From Solimicrobium sp040544425 (GTDB taxonomy: Bacteria; Pseudomonadota; Gammaproteobacteria; Burkholderiales; Burkholderiaceae_D): 64,000 nucleotides of DNA. Within the stretch, counting starts at the first letter, position 1, and the number at the start of each line of letters is the position of its first letter. This document shows positions 9,586-18,767 of the stretch, piece after piece. Location of the stretch: positions 16,319-80,318 of the forward strand of contig JBEONO010000018.1 of the NCBI GenBank assembly GCA_040544425.1. Direction: 5' to 3'. A model generated the notes under the pieces. The model had not been told where the DNA came from, searched no databases, and saw only the letters and a list, made by a program, of their open reading frames with translations. The translations under genes were made by a program, and so were the position numbers.

Positions 9586-10488
9586 TCACGCCGAAATGGT
9601 CTTGGTAATCACGTTCATTAATTTTTTTGCATACTCCGGATCAGTTGCATACCCGGCTTTCTGCATCCCTTGCGCAAAGCCGTAAGCAGACGTGGCGTTG
9701 GCGATTACATTTTTGTAACGCTGATTTCCCTGCAACAGTTTTGCATAGTCGTTAAAAGCTTGATGGTAATTGTCATAGGCACGGAATTTTTCCATCTTTT
9801 GCGTCGGCACCCCGTTGACATATTCAGTGGTCATGGCGCTGACCGTTTTGCCGGTCCAGCTACTGCCTGCCTTGACGCCAAAAATATTGTGGCTGGGCTG
9901 ACCGTTGGCCGCGACAATTTCATGTTTGCCCCAACCGGTTTCCAGGGCCGCCTGACCCAGCATAAACTTGGCCGGGATGCCGGTGGCAGCACTGGCCGCT
10001 TCGGCACAATCCGACAATTTGCTTTGAAACGCTTTGACTTGCGCCTGTGAATTCGACAGACCCGGCGATGCCGCCTTGAGTTGTTGCGCGTGCTGGGTAA
10101 TCGTGGTGGTGCCGGTGTCGGCAGCGCCGACAGGACTGGCCGCACTGGCAGCGGCTTTGCTGTTGCGCGAGGTGTATTGCAGTGCCGAGTTGCTCAGCAT
10201 TTGCCGCTCCAACATATCGGCCAGTCCCAAACCGCGCGAGGCGACTTTCTGACTGATCTGCTCATCCAGCATCGAGGTAAACATCTTTGATGACTCGCTG
10301 TCAAACGGGCCGCCTTCAGGTGAAGCCTTGCGCATGCTTTTCATCATCATGCCGACAAACAGTGCTTCAAATTGCTTGGCAGTTTCTTTAATCCCGGCCG
10401 GTGAATTTTCCTTGTTGGCGCGTTTTAAATCGACCAGGCTGTTGGCATCAACAGCCAGTTTGTCGGAGGACGATAAGGGCGTGGTCAT
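9586..10488 (-). CDS. flgJ: Flagellar rod cap / peptidoglycan hydrolase FlgJ
   Basis: A 300-residue two-domain FlgJ. The N-terminal part (about 1-110; AKQFEALFVGMMMKSMRKA) is the rod-capping domain, and about 150-300 is a glucosaminidase (muramidase-like) domain with the likely catalytic Glu183 in QAALETGWG. It opens the murein layer so that the rod can pass through the periplasm. It lies two bases after flgI, so translation is probably coupled. Betaproteobacterial FlgJ usually keeps both domains, as here. Confidence 0.96.
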   Translation of the reverse strand: MTTPLSSSDKLAVDANSLVDLKRANKENSPAGIKETAKQFEALFVGMMMKSMRKASPEGGPFDSESSKMFTSMLDEQISQKVASRGLGLADMLERQMLSNSALQYTSRNSKAAASAASPVGAADTGTTTITQHAQQLKAASPGLSNSQAQVKAFQSKLSDCAEAASAATGIPAKFMLGQAALETGWGKHEIVAANGQPSHNIFGVKAGSSWTGKTVSAMTTEYVNGVPTQKMEKFRAYDNYHQAFNDYAKLLQGNQRYKNVIANATSAYGFAQGMQKAGYATDPEYAKKLMNVITKTISA

Positions 10489-10490
10489 GA

Positions 10491-11594
10491 TTAAATGATC
10501 TCCAGTTCGGCATGCAGCGCACCCGAGGCTTTCATGGCCTGCAGGATTGCCAGTAAATCCTGCGGCGTTGCGCCAATCGAATTGAGCGATTTGACCACGT
10601 CAGCCAGCGACACACCGGCTTTCACCAACACCACCAGACCCGGTTCTTTCTTGATTTCTATATCGGCCTTTTCCGTCACTTCGGTTTTACCACCGGCGAA
10701 CGCATTCGGCTGACTCACTTTCGATTCGGCGGTGATGATCACCTGCAGATTGCCGTGGGCAACCGCACAGGTATCCAGGGTCACGGCCTGATTCATCACG
10801 ATGGAGCCGGTCCGGGCATTCAAAATAATCTTGGCGGCCATTTGCGCGGGATTGATATCCAGACTCTCCATGTCGCCAATAAACGCAACGCGTGAATCGC
10901 TGTCGATCGGTGCCCGCACTTTAATGACCCGGCTGTCCAGCGCCACGGCGGTATCGGTTCCAAAGCGCTGATTCAGGGCATTCACCACGCGCGTCGCGGT
11001 GGAGAAATCCGAATCTCTCAACTCCAGATGAATATGCTCGCCGGTCCCCAGTGTCGACGCTACCGCTTTCTCAACGGTGGCTCCGCCTGAGATACGGCCG
11101 ACACTCAGATGATTGATCTGTACTTTACTGCCCGCGGCCGCAGCCCCTACTCCGCCGACCAGCACGTTGCCCTGCGCCATGGCATACACCTGATTGTCCG
11201 CACCTTTTAACGGCGTCATTAACAGGGTGCCGCCGCTTAAACTTTTGGCGTTGCCCATCGACGACACTGTCACATCCAGCTGCTGTCCCGGTTGAGAAAA
11301 CGGTGGCAGGCTGGCCGTGACCATGACGGCGGCAATGTTCTTCAGTTGCAGGCTGGTGCCGGCCGGAATTGCCACACCCAGCTGTTGCATCATGCTGATA
11401 ATGCTTTGTACCGTAAACGGGGTTTGCGTGGTCTGGTCGCCACTGCCGTCGAGACCCGCAACCAGGCCATAACCGATCAATTGATTTTCCCGCACGCCGC
11501 GTATGGTCGCCAGATCCTTGATCCGCTCGGCGCACGCCTGCCCGCTGCTTATAATCAGCAGTGCCAGGATCAACAATTTTGCGTGCAGTTTCAT
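10491..11594 (-). CDS. flgI: Flagellar P-ring protein FlgI
   Basis: A 367-residue product with an N-terminal signal peptide (about 1-22, ending QACA) and the family opening ERIKDLATIRGVRENQLIGYGLVAGLDGSGD. FlgI is exported by Sec and forms the peptidoglycan-embedded P ring, the bushing around the distal rod. Length and motifs are full. It sits between flgH (9-base gap) and flgJ (2-base gap) in the standard order. Confidence 0.97.
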   Translation of the reverse strand: MKLHAKLLILALLIISSGQACAERIKDLATIRGVRENQLIGYGLVAGLDGSGDQTTQTPFTVQSIISMMQQLGVAIPAGTSLQLKNIAAVMVTASLPPFSQPGQQLDVTVSSMGNAKSLSGGTLLMTPLKGADNQVYAMAQGNVLVGGVGAAAAGSKVQINHLSVGRISGGATVEKAVASTLGTGEHIHLELRDSDFSTATRVVNALNQRFGTDTAVALDSRVIKVRAPIDSDSRVAFIGDMESLDINPAQMAAKIILNARTGSIVMNQAVTLDTCAVAHGNLQVIITAESKVSQPNAFAGGKTEVTEKADIEIKKEPGLVVLVKAGVSLADVVKSLNSIGATPQDLLAILQAMKASGALHAELEII

Positions 11595-11603
11595 ATCAAG
11601 GAC

Positions 11604-12302
11604 CTACATGGGTAAGATACTAAGAAAGAAGTGATCCAGAATCGACATCATTTCAGAACTGTCCAGATGCGCATTGGTGCGATATTCAAACTTGGCGTCC
11701 GCCACCTGGGTCGACGAAACGGTGTTGCCGGCGCCGATTGTGGCCGGGGTGATCACACCGGAAAAGCGCACGTATTCTGTTTCACGATCGAAGGCCAGCT
11801 TTTTCTCACCACTGACGCGGAAATTCCCGTTCGGAAGCACTTCAATTATCGTCACCGAGATCGTGCCGTTGAAGGTGTTGGCGAAATTGTCGGCGCCTTT
11901 TTCAGTCAGGTTGTTGGCCGTTTTGGTCGAGACGTTCAGTAAGCTGGCTTTTGCGGCACTGGCCCCCAGAAAACTCGGGGCCGCGTAAGTGGCCGAGGCC
12001 GACTTGCTGTTTGCCTTGCCGCTGGTGGTCGTGCTGTTGGTGTTTTCTGCAATCGTGATGATGAGTGAATCACCGACCAGGCGCGCACGGACATCTTCAA
12101 ACAGTGGCCGATAAGCTGCCGCCTGATAGATTGCCCCCGGGTTGGCCTTGTCGCGCGGCGGTTCCGGCAAAGGTCTGGCCGACATGGGCTGATCAATAAT
12201 CGGCCGGGGTGTGACCGCACAGCCCGATACGCAACTGATGACAACACCAGCAACGCCAAGCAGCAACCATGGTGCTTTCAAAATCGAGATAGTTCGCCGC
12301 AT
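11604..12302 (-). CDS. flgH: Flagellar L-ring lipoprotein FlgH
   Basis: FlgH forms the outer-membrane L ring. I place the start at the ATG at 12302 (232 residues) because AAGGGTG precedes it at proper spacing; a longer frame opens at 12329. From this start a signal peptide ends in the lipobox VSGC with Cys28 as the lipidated residue. The C-terminus (TNAHLDSSEMMSILDHFFLSILPM) matches the family. The Ser/Thr/Ala-rich middle fits the usual variable region. Confidence 0.95.
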   Translation of the reverse strand: MRRTISILKAPWLLLGVAGVVISCVSGCAVTPRPIIDQPMSARPLPEPPRDKANPGAIYQAAAYRPLFEDVRARLVGDSLIITIAENTNSTTTSGKANSKSASATYAAPSFLGASAAKASLLNVSTKTANNLTEKGADNFANTFNGTISVTIIEVLPNGNFRVSGEKKLAFDRETEYVRFSGVITPATIGAGNTVSSTQVADAKFEYRTNAHLDSSEMMSILDHFFLSILPM

Positions 12303-12333
12303 ATCGACACCCTTCATAAAACTGTTCAATCCG

Positions 12334-13125
12334 TCAGCCGCCTGCCATGGTCACCAAACGCTGCAACATCCGGTCTGCAGCAGTAATGGCCTGACTGTTC
12401 ATTTCGTAAGCACGCTGCGTTTCAATCATGCTCACCAGTTCGTTGGCCACGTTTACATTGGAACTCTCAACGTAGCTCTGCATCAGGGTTCCTGAACCGT
12501 TCAGGCCTGGCACAGTCGTATTCGCATTGCCGGACGAGCCGGTTTCCAGATACATGTTTTCACCGATCGCATCCAGCCCGGCCGGATTCACAAAGGTGGC
12601 CAGTTGCATGGCACCGATCTGCACCGGCAATTGCGAACCAGGCTGCGTGACCGTAATGACACCGTCTCTGCCGATCGTCAGCGAGGTTGCGGTAGCTGGA
12701 ATGGTGATCGCCGGTTGGATCGGGTAACCGTTGGCGGTGACCAGCTGGCCCTGACTGTCCATTTGAAACGAACCGTCACGGGTGTAAGCGGTACTGCCGT
12801 CCGGCATCAGAACCTGGAAAAATCCCGGACCGTCAATTGCCACGTCCTTGGAGTTACTGGTCAACTGCGGATTACCCTGGGTAAAAATCCGTTCCGTGGC
12901 AATCGCACGTACACCCAAACCGATTTGCAGACCGCTCGGAATCTGGGTCTGTTGCGTACTTTGGGCGCCCGGCTGACGCACAGTCTGGTACATCAGGTCT
13001 TCAAAGATCGGACGAGTCGATTTAAACGCAGTCGTGCTGACGTTGGCCAGATTGTTGGCAATCACGTCAATCTTGGTCTGTTGCGCATCCAGTCCTGTTT
13101 TGGCTGTCCACAGTGCAGGTATCAT
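12334..13125 (-). CDS. flgG: Flagellar distal rod protein FlgG
   Basis: A 263-residue product, close to the near-invariant family length of about 260. The N-terminus (ALWTAKTGLDAQQTKIDVIANNLANVSTTAFK) carries the rod/hook signature ANNLANV and the C-terminus (NVNVANELVSMIETQRAYEMNSQAI) the partner helix. FlgG builds the distal rod as a rigid drive shaft. It lies upstream of flgH and downstream of flgF in canonical order. Confidence 0.97.
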   Translation of the reverse strand: MIPALWTAKTGLDAQQTKIDVIANNLANVSTTAFKSTRPIFEDLMYQTVRQPGAQSTQQTQIPSGLQIGLGVRAIATERIFTQGNPQLTSNSKDVAIDGPGFFQVLMPDGSTAYTRDGSFQMDSQGQLVTANGYPIQPAITIPATATSLTIGRDGVITVTQPGSQLPVQIGAMQLATFVNPAGLDAIGENMYLETGSSGNANTTVPGLNGSGTLMQSYVESSNVNVANELVSMIETQRAYEMNSQAITAADRMLQRLVTMAGG

Positions 13126-13160
13126 TTGATTTCCCCTTAATTTTTATTAATCCACGTACT

Positions 13161-13901
13161 TCACGGTGCACTTAAAATCGTCGCCGATTTTGCGTCGTTC
13201 GACTGCGCATTGGTCAGTAACTGCATATGCATGTCAAACGCCTTGGACAAAGAAATCATCGTCACCAGCGACTCGACCGCATTCACATTGCTGCTCTCGA
13301 TTGCCCCTCCCACCACCGACACCTTCGGATCCGCATCAGGCGTGCTGCCATCATTGGTCCGAAACAATCCGTCATCTCCACGCACCAGGGTATTTTCAGG
13401 CGGATTGACCAATTTCAATTTGCCGATCAGCGTGGTATTTGCCACCTGACTGCTGACCGGAATGGTCGAGACGGTACCGTCTTTGGAAATCGTCACCGTC
13501 ACGTCCGCCGGAATGGTGATGTCGCCGCCTTCGCCAACCACATTCAAACCACGCAGGGTCTGCAGCACACCGTTTTCATCGGTTTTCAGGCTGCCGGCGC
13601 GGGTATAAGCTTCCTTGCCCTTGGCATCCTGCACCACCAGCCAGCCGCTGCCCTGCACTGCCACGTCCAGCGCGCGCCCGGTATCGTGGGTGACACCGGG
13701 AGCCAGGTCAGCGCCAATCGTGGAATTGACCACAAATGCCTGTACCGGCAAATCCGTACTCAGTTTCGGCACGGCGCGAAACGAATCCAGCTGCGCCTTG
13801 AATCCGTCCGTGCTGACATTGGCTAAATTATGGGTAACCGTGTCCAGCTGAGCCAGCGTATGCTTGCCGCTGGTCATGGCCGTGTAGATTAATTTATCCA
13901 T
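13161..13901 (-). CDS. flgF: Flagellar proximal rod protein FlgF
   Basis: A 246-residue rod protein of the FlgG/FlgF group. Seen: MDKLIYTAMTSGKHTLAQLD followed by HNLANVSTDGFKA at the N-terminus, and ESSNVNAVESLVTMISLSKAFDMHMQ at the C-terminus. It is distinguished from FlgG by its shorter length and position between flgE and flgG. Exported by the flagellar type III system, with no cleaved signal peptide expected. Confidence 0.96.
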   Translation of the reverse strand: MDKLIYTAMTSGKHTLAQLDTVTHNLANVSTDGFKAQLDSFRAVPKLSTDLPVQAFVVNSTIGADLAPGVTHDTGRALDVAVQGSGWLVVQDAKGKEAYTRAGSLKTDENGVLQTLRGLNVVGEGGDITIPADVTVTISKDGTVSTIPVSSQVANTTLIGKLKLVNPPENTLVRGDDGLFRTNDGSTPDADPKVSVVGGAIESSNVNAVESLVTMISLSKAFDMHMQLLTNAQSNDAKSATILSAP

Positions 13902-13921
13902 GTCGGTTTACCTAAAAATGG

Positions 13922-15199
13922 TTAGCGTAAGGTGATCAGGGTCTGAGTAATCTGATCCTGTGTTTTGATCGATTGCGCATTGGCCTGGTAACTTTGCTGG
14001 GCGGTGATCATCGTCACCAGTTCCTGGGTCAGGTCGGTGGTTGAGTTCTCCACCGCATCCGATTGCAGGGTTCCGAGGCTGCCTGAACCTGGTGTGCCCA
14101 ATAACGGCGCACCGGATGCCGCCGAGGCGTACCAGGCATTATTGCCCGCAGACTGCAAGCCACTCGGATTGACAAAGTTATCCATCACAATCTGACCCAG
14201 GGTCTGGGTCTGACCATTGGAATAGGTGCCGGTGAGAATACCGTTGGCCCCGGCGCTGAACTGGGTCAGCTGGCCGGACGAGAAGCCATCCTGCGTTTGG
14301 GCGTTCACGCCGGAGGTCGCGCCATACTGGGTCGTGCCGGTAAAGGAGATATTCAATGTTTGCGGTGTTGTTGCGCCATTTGCCAGAGTAACTGGCAAGG
14401 CCAGAGTAAACGGTGGCGAGCTCACCGGCGTCGTTGTGGCGGCATCAAGCGCACCGGAGCTGTTAAACGACAGCACGGCTGAGGCAACCGGCGCGGCTGG
14501 CGGCGTGTAGCCAACCGGCGCTCCATCCAGAGTGGCATACACATTCCATTGTGCTTCGGTAGACGGCGCTACCACACCTTTGTTGACATAGTAGGTTTGC
14601 AGACTATGGCCGTTTCCCAAACTGTCATAAATTTTCACTGAGTTCGAATAAGTGAAGGTGCTTGGTTTGGTGGGATCAAAATTGGCTGGCGCCAGGGGCG
14701 CACTGGTGGAGTCCAGATTCAGCACGGTCGAAATTGTCGCGGTCGGTTTGGGCGGAATGTTGGCCGAACTGATTGCCAGGTTCTGCGTGACACCGGTATT
14801 CAAGACGCCGGTCGAGCTGGCGTTGTAGCCTTGCAGATTGGCGCCATTTGCCGTGACAATTTGACCTTGCGCATTCAATTTGAACTGCCCGTTACGCGAA
14901 TACGTGATCGTGCCGTTATTACTCAGTTGAAAAAACCCGCTGCCGTTAATGGCAATATCAAGCGGATTGCTGTCTGGTGCAATGGTCCCCTGTGTGAACT
15001 GCTGCGCCACATTCGATGCGGACACACCGATACCAATTTGAGATGCCCCGCCACCGCCCAGTGAATTGGCATAGACATCAGAAAATTGTATGTTGGAGGA
15101 TTTAAAACCCACCGTGCCGGAATTGGCAATATTGTTGCCGATTACGTCCAACTGCGTAGAAGCTGCATTCAAGCCACTAAGTCCCTGATCAAAAGCCAT
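13922..15199 (-). CDS. flgE: Flagellar hook protein FlgE
   Basis: A 425-residue hook subunit. The N-terminus (MAFDQGLSGLNAASTQLDVIGNNIANSGTVGFK) and the C-terminus (TDLTQELVTMITAQQSYQANAQSIKTQDQITQTLITLR) are the conserved core helices, and the Ser/Thr/Pro-rich centre is the exposed hook domain. FlgE polymerises below the FlgD cap into the universal joint. It lies between flgD and flgF, about 57 bases behind flgD. Confidence 0.97.
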   Translation of the reverse strand: MAFDQGLSGLNAASTQLDVIGNNIANSGTVGFKSSNIQFSDVYANSLGGGGASQIGIGVSASNVAQQFTQGTIAPDSNPLDIAINGSGFFQLSNNGTITYSRNGQFKLNAQGQIVTANGANLQGYNASSTGVLNTGVTQNLAISSANIPPKPTATISTVLNLDSTSAPLAPANFDPTKPSTFTYSNSVKIYDSLGNGHSLQTYYVNKGVVAPSTEAQWNVYATLDGAPVGYTPPAAPVASAVLSFNSSGALDAATTTPVSSPPFTLALPVTLANGATTPQTLNISFTGTTQYGATSGVNAQTQDGFSSGQLTQFSAGANGILTGTYSNGQTQTLGQIVMDNFVNPSGLQSAGNNAWYASAASGAPLLGTPGSGSLGTLQSDAVENSTTDLTQELVTMITAQQSYQANAQSIKTQDQITQTLITLR

Positions 15200-15256
15200 G
15201 ATTTTTCCCCTGTTTGATAAACTGATTCAGCTGCGCTGAAATCCAAAGTAACGTAT

Positions 15257-15934
15257 TTAAAGAATCTGCAACACACTCGAATAATTTACTGCACCCAGGT
15301 TGGGGATATCCAGCTGAGTACCGGCGGTTCCACCGGTTGAAACTGACTGCACCAGGCCGACCGTCAGTGCAGTTGCCGTTGCATCTGCAGTGCCATTTTT
15401 TGCCGTGAGGGTATAGGTGTAATTTCCGTCAGGTGCAGTGGTACCGGCGCTGGTTTTGCCGTTCCAATTGACTGCTGATACGCCGCTGGGCAAGGCGCCG
15501 ATATCCATGGTATCGACCACCGCACCGGCCGCATTGGTAATGACCGCCTTGACATCGGTTGCCGCCGTGTCCATTTTCACGCCAAATTGCCCGGCGCCTG
15601 CAGTCAAGGTGAGCGCGTTACCGGGAACCACCACACTTTTACCGATCAGATTGGTTGCCTGCATTGATTGGCTTGCCTGCAGGCTGCTCATCAAACCGTT
15701 CAATGTGGTATTCATCTGGCCGATACCCGAGACGGTTGACAGCTGCGCCATTTGCGACGTCACCTGCGAGTTGTCCATCGGATTGAGCGGGTCCTGATTT
15801 TTCAGCTGGGTCAGCAGCAGCGTCATAAACCTGTTTTGCAGCGCCGCCGAGGTATCCGTTGCGCTGGTGGCAGCGGGCTGAGGATTCATCGTCGCCAGTA
15901 AGGCGGGAGAAACTGTATCGGTAGTGGTAGACAT
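15257..15934 (-). CDS. flgD: Flagellar hook-capping protein FlgD
   Basis: A 225-residue hook scaffolding protein. The conserved N-terminal stretch LQNRFMTLLLTQLKNQDPLNPMDN (about 30-53) is diagnostic, followed by the MAQLSTVSGI segment and a beta-rich C-terminal part resembling the FlgD Ig-like/Tudor-like domains (NWNGKTSAGTTAPDGNYTYTLTA). It caps the growing hook and is replaced by FlgK on completion. Order flgC-flgD-flgE is canonical. Confidence 0.96.
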   Translation of the reverse strand: MSTTTDTVSPALLATMNPQPAATSATDTSAALQNRFMTLLLTQLKNQDPLNPMDNSQVTSQMAQLSTVSGIGQMNTTLNGLMSSLQASQSMQATNLIGKSVVVPGNALTLTAGAGQFGVKMDTAATDVKAVITNAAGAVVDTMDIGALPSGVSAVNWNGKTSAGTTAPDGNYTYTLTAKNGTADATATALTVGLVQSVSTGGTAGTQLDIPNLGAVNYSSVLQIL

Positions 15935-15981
15935 TGCATTTCCTTTTCAAGCACTGCTTAATTAAATAATTACTGGCCGAA

Positions 15982-16380
15982 TCACTGGCCGATAGTCAGC
16001 GTTTTGCTCAGCATCGTTTTCGTCGCATTAACGACATCGACGTTGGTCTGATAAGAACGCGAAGCTGAAATCATATTCACCATTTCATCAACCGGATTGA
16101 CGTTCGGCATTGCTACATAACCGTTCGCGTCAGCCAGCGGATGCTGTGGCTTGTACACCATCTGCGGCGGACCTGGATCGTCAACCACGCTCTGCACCTT
16201 CACGCCCGTGGCGTTGCCGACCTGAACTGCCGAAAACACAACCTGCTTGGTCTTGTAAGGCTGACCATCCGAACTGGTTACGCTGTCGGCATTGGCCAGA
16301 TTGCTCGCCACCACATTGAGCCGCTGCGACTGCGCGCTCATTGCGGAACCGGCTACATTTAATACATCAAACAGAGACAT
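15982..16380 (-). CDS. flgC: Flagellar proximal rod protein FlgC
   Basis: A 132-residue rod protein of normal length. Seen: FDVLNVAGSAMSAQSQRLNVVASNLANADSV at the N-terminus and the C-terminal helix VNPVDEMVNMISASRSYQTNVDVVNA. FlgC forms part of the proximal rod with FlgB and FlgF. It follows flgB by 15 bases. Confidence 0.97.
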   Translation of the reverse strand: MSLFDVLNVAGSAMSAQSQRLNVVASNLANADSVTSSDGQPYKTKQVVFSAVQVGNATGVKVQSVVDDPGPPQMVYKPQHPLADANGYVAMPNVNPVDEMVNMISASRSYQTNVDVVNATKTMLSKTLTIGQ

Positions 16381-16395
16381 GATTGACTCCCTTGG

Positions 16396-16809
16396 TTAAC
16401 TTTGAATCACGGCCAGCATGCCGCGAATTTGCGCGGTGATCAGAGTGACGGTAGCCTGGTAGTTAAAGTCATTCCCACCGAACTGCATACGCTCTCTATC
16501 GACATCGACGTTATTGCCGTCAATACTGCCCTGCTGCTCATTGCGATACTGGACTGCTGCGCCCGGCGATTCAGTGGCTTTACCTTTCAGGTGGGCAGCG
16601 GATGTGGCCGCGAGCGGCAGTGTGCCACCTGCGCTACTTTGCCTGCCTTTGACAACCTGCTGCAGCGTCGCCTTGAAGTCGATATCACGCGCCTTGTAAT
16701 TCGGCGTATCGGCATTGGCCAGATTCGACGCCAGCACACTTTGTCTGGATTCACGAACTCGCAAAGCCGACTGTTGCACATTCAATAATTCATCCAAACC
16801 TGATGCCAT
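16396..16809 (-). CDS. flgB: Flagellar proximal rod protein FlgB
   Basis: I place the start at the ATG at 16809, giving 137 residues, the normal family length. GGGGAGG stands directly upstream, while the frame that continues to 16890 adds 27 residues without family likeness. The N-terminus (LDELLNVQQSALRVRESRQSVLASNLANADTPNYK) and the C-terminal helix (ATVTLITAQIRGMLAVIQS) are typical. It is the first gene of the flgBCDEFGHIJKL operon and diverges from flgA. Confidence 0.95.
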   Translation of the reverse strand: MASGLDELLNVQQSALRVRESRQSVLASNLANADTPNYKARDIDFKATLQQVVKGRQSSAGGTLPLAATSAAHLKGKATESPGAAVQYRNEQQGSIDGNNVDVDRERMQFGGNDFNYQATVTLITAQIRGMLAVIQS

Positions 16810-16985
16810 AATCGCCTCCCCACCTTTCGCATTACGGATTTCTATGTGGCTCATTCTATGCCTGTGCCCGGAGTCTGAATGGGCAATCAAACTGCAAATT
16901 AGCGTTCTATTCTTTGTTTAAATAATCGACTGCAAAGCTAAAATTTGTCCATGTTAAAAAACTGCCTTGCCGCCCGGAGTTTGGA

Positions 16986-17711
16986 ATGAGCAAATTGTCA
17001 CAACCGAACTTAATCAAACGCTATGTAAGCTGCTTTGCGCTTGGCGCGGTCTTGTGCTGCTCACCATTATTAAGTCATGCCGATGATCGACAGAATCTGC
17101 AAGACATCCGTGAAACGGTCAAACAGTTTTTGATCAAAGAGTCGACCGGACTGCCGGGTGCCGTGTCGATTGAAGTGGGCGCAATCGATACCCGGTTGAC
17201 ACTGGCAAACTGCGCAGCCATGGAGACCTATCTGCCGAATGGCGCGCGTCTGTGGGGTCGGGTCAGTGTGGGTGTGCGTTGCGTCGAACCGGTGCACTGG
17301 TCGATCTATGTACCGAGCACGGTCAGAGTCACCGGACAATATTACGTCAGCGCCAGACCGATTATGCAGGGGCAAACCTTGACCGAATTCGACATCAACG
17401 CATTGCAGGGTGATCTGACCGGCATGTCGAGCGGCGTGGTCACGGATGCCAGTCAGGCGGTCGGCCATACCTCGACGATGTCACTGAGTACGGGAATAGC
17501 ATTACGACAAGACAGTCTGCGTTTGCAACAGGTTGTCATGCAGGGACAGACGATTCGTCTGGTATCGCATGGCGATGGCTTCAAGGTTTCCACTGATGGC
17601 CAGGCATTAAACAGTGCCAGCAGCGGACAGATGGTAAAAGTGAAAATCAGTTCGGGACAGGTATTGTCGGGGACGGCAAAGTTGGGCGGGATAGTCGAAG
17701 TCAACAACTAA
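16986..17711 (+). CDS. flgA: P-ring assembly chaperone FlgA
   Basis: A 241-residue periplasmic chaperone for P-ring formation by FlgI. Residues about 1-32 form a signal peptide ending LLSHADD. The C-terminal part carries the SAF-like motif set (ARPIMQGQTLTEFDIN, VGHTSTMSLSTGIALRQDSL, VVMQGQTIRLVSHGDGFKVSTDGQAL) of FlgA. It is transcribed away from flgB; the 176-base gap between them should hold both promoters, although no clear consensus was seen there. Confidence 0.95.
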   Translation: MSKLSQPNLIKRYVSCFALGAVLCCSPLLSHADDRQNLQDIRETVKQFLIKESTGLPGAVSIEVGAIDTRLTLANCAAMETYLPNGARLWGRVSVGVRCVEPVHWSIYVPSTVRVTGQYYVSARPIMQGQTLTEFDINALQGDLTGMSSGVVTDASQAVGHTSTMSLSTGIALRQDSLRLQQVVMQGQTIRLVSHGDGFKVSTDGQALNSASSGQMVKVKISSGQVLSGTAKLGGIVEVNN

Positions 17712-17767
17712 GTTGGCAACCAAGCGCTAAAAATAGAGTATCAGATTGCCATCATGGTTCTATTAAT

Positions 17768-17794
17768 TAAAGTTTTTTAGGAACAGGCCGATAA
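17768..17794 (+). promoter_or_regulatory. Sigma-28 (FliA) promoter upstream of flgM
   Basis: TAAA-N15-GCCGATAA: every conserved base of the FliA consensus and the 15-base spacer match. It lies 58 bases before the flgM ATG. It would give flgMN late expression and a feedback loop in which FliA raises the level of its own inhibitor. Confidence 0.93.
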
Positions 17795-17852
17795 ACAAGC
17801 ATAAGATTACGACTATTCCGACCCATGATTTTTAGCTTTTAAGGTGAACGCT

Positions 17853-18209
17853 ATGACCACGATCAATGATGTGACTTCGAGTCAGCCCCTGCAACCCTCG
17901 AGTTCGCCCTCAGCGAAGTCGACGGCAGGCGCGGCAGATGTTGCCGCTTCGACCAGTAACAACGCGTCGGCTACTGCCGGTGCTGCCAGTACTGCTGCGG
18001 CAAAAACCAGCAGCTCGGTGGCGACCATCTCCACGATCGCGACCCAATTGCAGGCCGCCCAGGCCGCTTCGTCCGGCGATGAAGTGTTTTCGACCAGTAA
18101 AGTGAATGAAATTAAACAGGCAATTTCCGAAGGCCGCTTTCAGGTCAATTCGGCAAGAGTCGCTGATGGCTTGCTTGAAATTGCACAGCAATTGGTGAGA
18201 CAGCGCTAA
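17853..18209 (+). CDS. flgM: Anti-sigma-28 factor FlgM
   Basis: FlgM binds FliA until hook completion, then is exported. The ATG at 17853 (118 residues) is preferred because AAGGTG lies seven bases upstream; a GTG in frame at 17844 is part of that site. The first 70 residues are Ser/Ala/Thr-rich and disordered, and the C-terminal segment (SKVNEIKQAISEGRFQVNSARVADGLLEIAQQL) is the FliA-binding helix region of the family. Driven by a consensus sigma-28 promoter and followed by flgN. Confidence 0.94.
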   Translation: MTTINDVTSSQPLQPSSSPSAKSTAGAADVAASTSNNASATAGAASTAAAKTSSSVATISTIATQLQAAQAASSGDEVFSTSKVNEIKQAISEGRFQVNSARVADGLLEIAQQLVRQR

Positions 18210-18225
18210 CGGTGTGAATTAAACA

Positions 18226-18711
18226 ATGAAATCTGCCATGAACAATTTATTGATCTGTATCCAAAACGAATCCGATGCCATGGCAAATCTGGTCACTATC
18301 CTGATGCAGGAACAAAATGCATTGACTCAGGCGCCGTCGCTGGCACTGATGGAAGAGATCAGCGCGATCACCCAGCAAAAAAATCAGTTGATCGCCAATA
18401 TTTCCTTACTTGGCCAAATCAGAAAAAATGAATTGACCCGCTTGGGGTTTCAACACAACGAAGCGACCATGCCCACTTGGTTGCAGGATCAGGCGCAAAT
18501 CGATTGCTGGTCGCTTTTGATCAAACACACCAAAAAAGCCAACGAGTTAAATCGTGTCAACGGCTTGCTGATCAACAAACATTTATTGCGCAATCAGACT
18601 ACCTTGCAGGTGTTGTACAAACATCAGCGCAATGACAGCGCACCTTCTCTGTATGGATCGAATGGGCAGTCCAGCGCCCGGCGCGGTGCGACACGTGGGT
18701 TTGTGGTTTAA
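18226..18711 (+). CDS. flgN: Flagellar export chaperone FlgN
   Basis: A 161-residue, mostly helical protein, 16 bases after flgM. FlgN keeps FlgK and FlgL unfolded and brings them to the export gate. The sequence shows an acidic N-terminal helix (ICIQNESDAMANLVTILMQEQNAL), a long second helix, and the LLIKHTKKANELNRVNGLLINKH segment typical of FlgN. An alternative ATG lies four codons downstream at 18238; neither has a strong ribosome site. Confidence 0.9.
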   Translation: MKSAMNNLLICIQNESDAMANLVTILMQEQNALTQAPSLALMEEISAITQQKNQLIANISLLGQIRKNELTRLGFQHNEATMPTWLQDQAQIDCWSLLIKHTKKANELNRVNGLLINKHLLRNQTTLQVLYKHQRNDSAPSLYGSNGQSSARRGATRGFVV

Positions 18712-18767
18712 CGAGACAGGTATTGAATCACCAAGTCTTCAACCTGGGTAAATCTTCCGTTAAATAG

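Noticed and set aside
13227..13826. 199-codon open frame on the plus strand
   Set aside because: Antisense to flgF; His/Arg-rich with no recognisable domain.
16810..16890. N-terminal extension of FlgB
   Set aside because: The extra 27 residues do not look like FlgB and a strong GGGGAGG site precedes the ATG at 16809.
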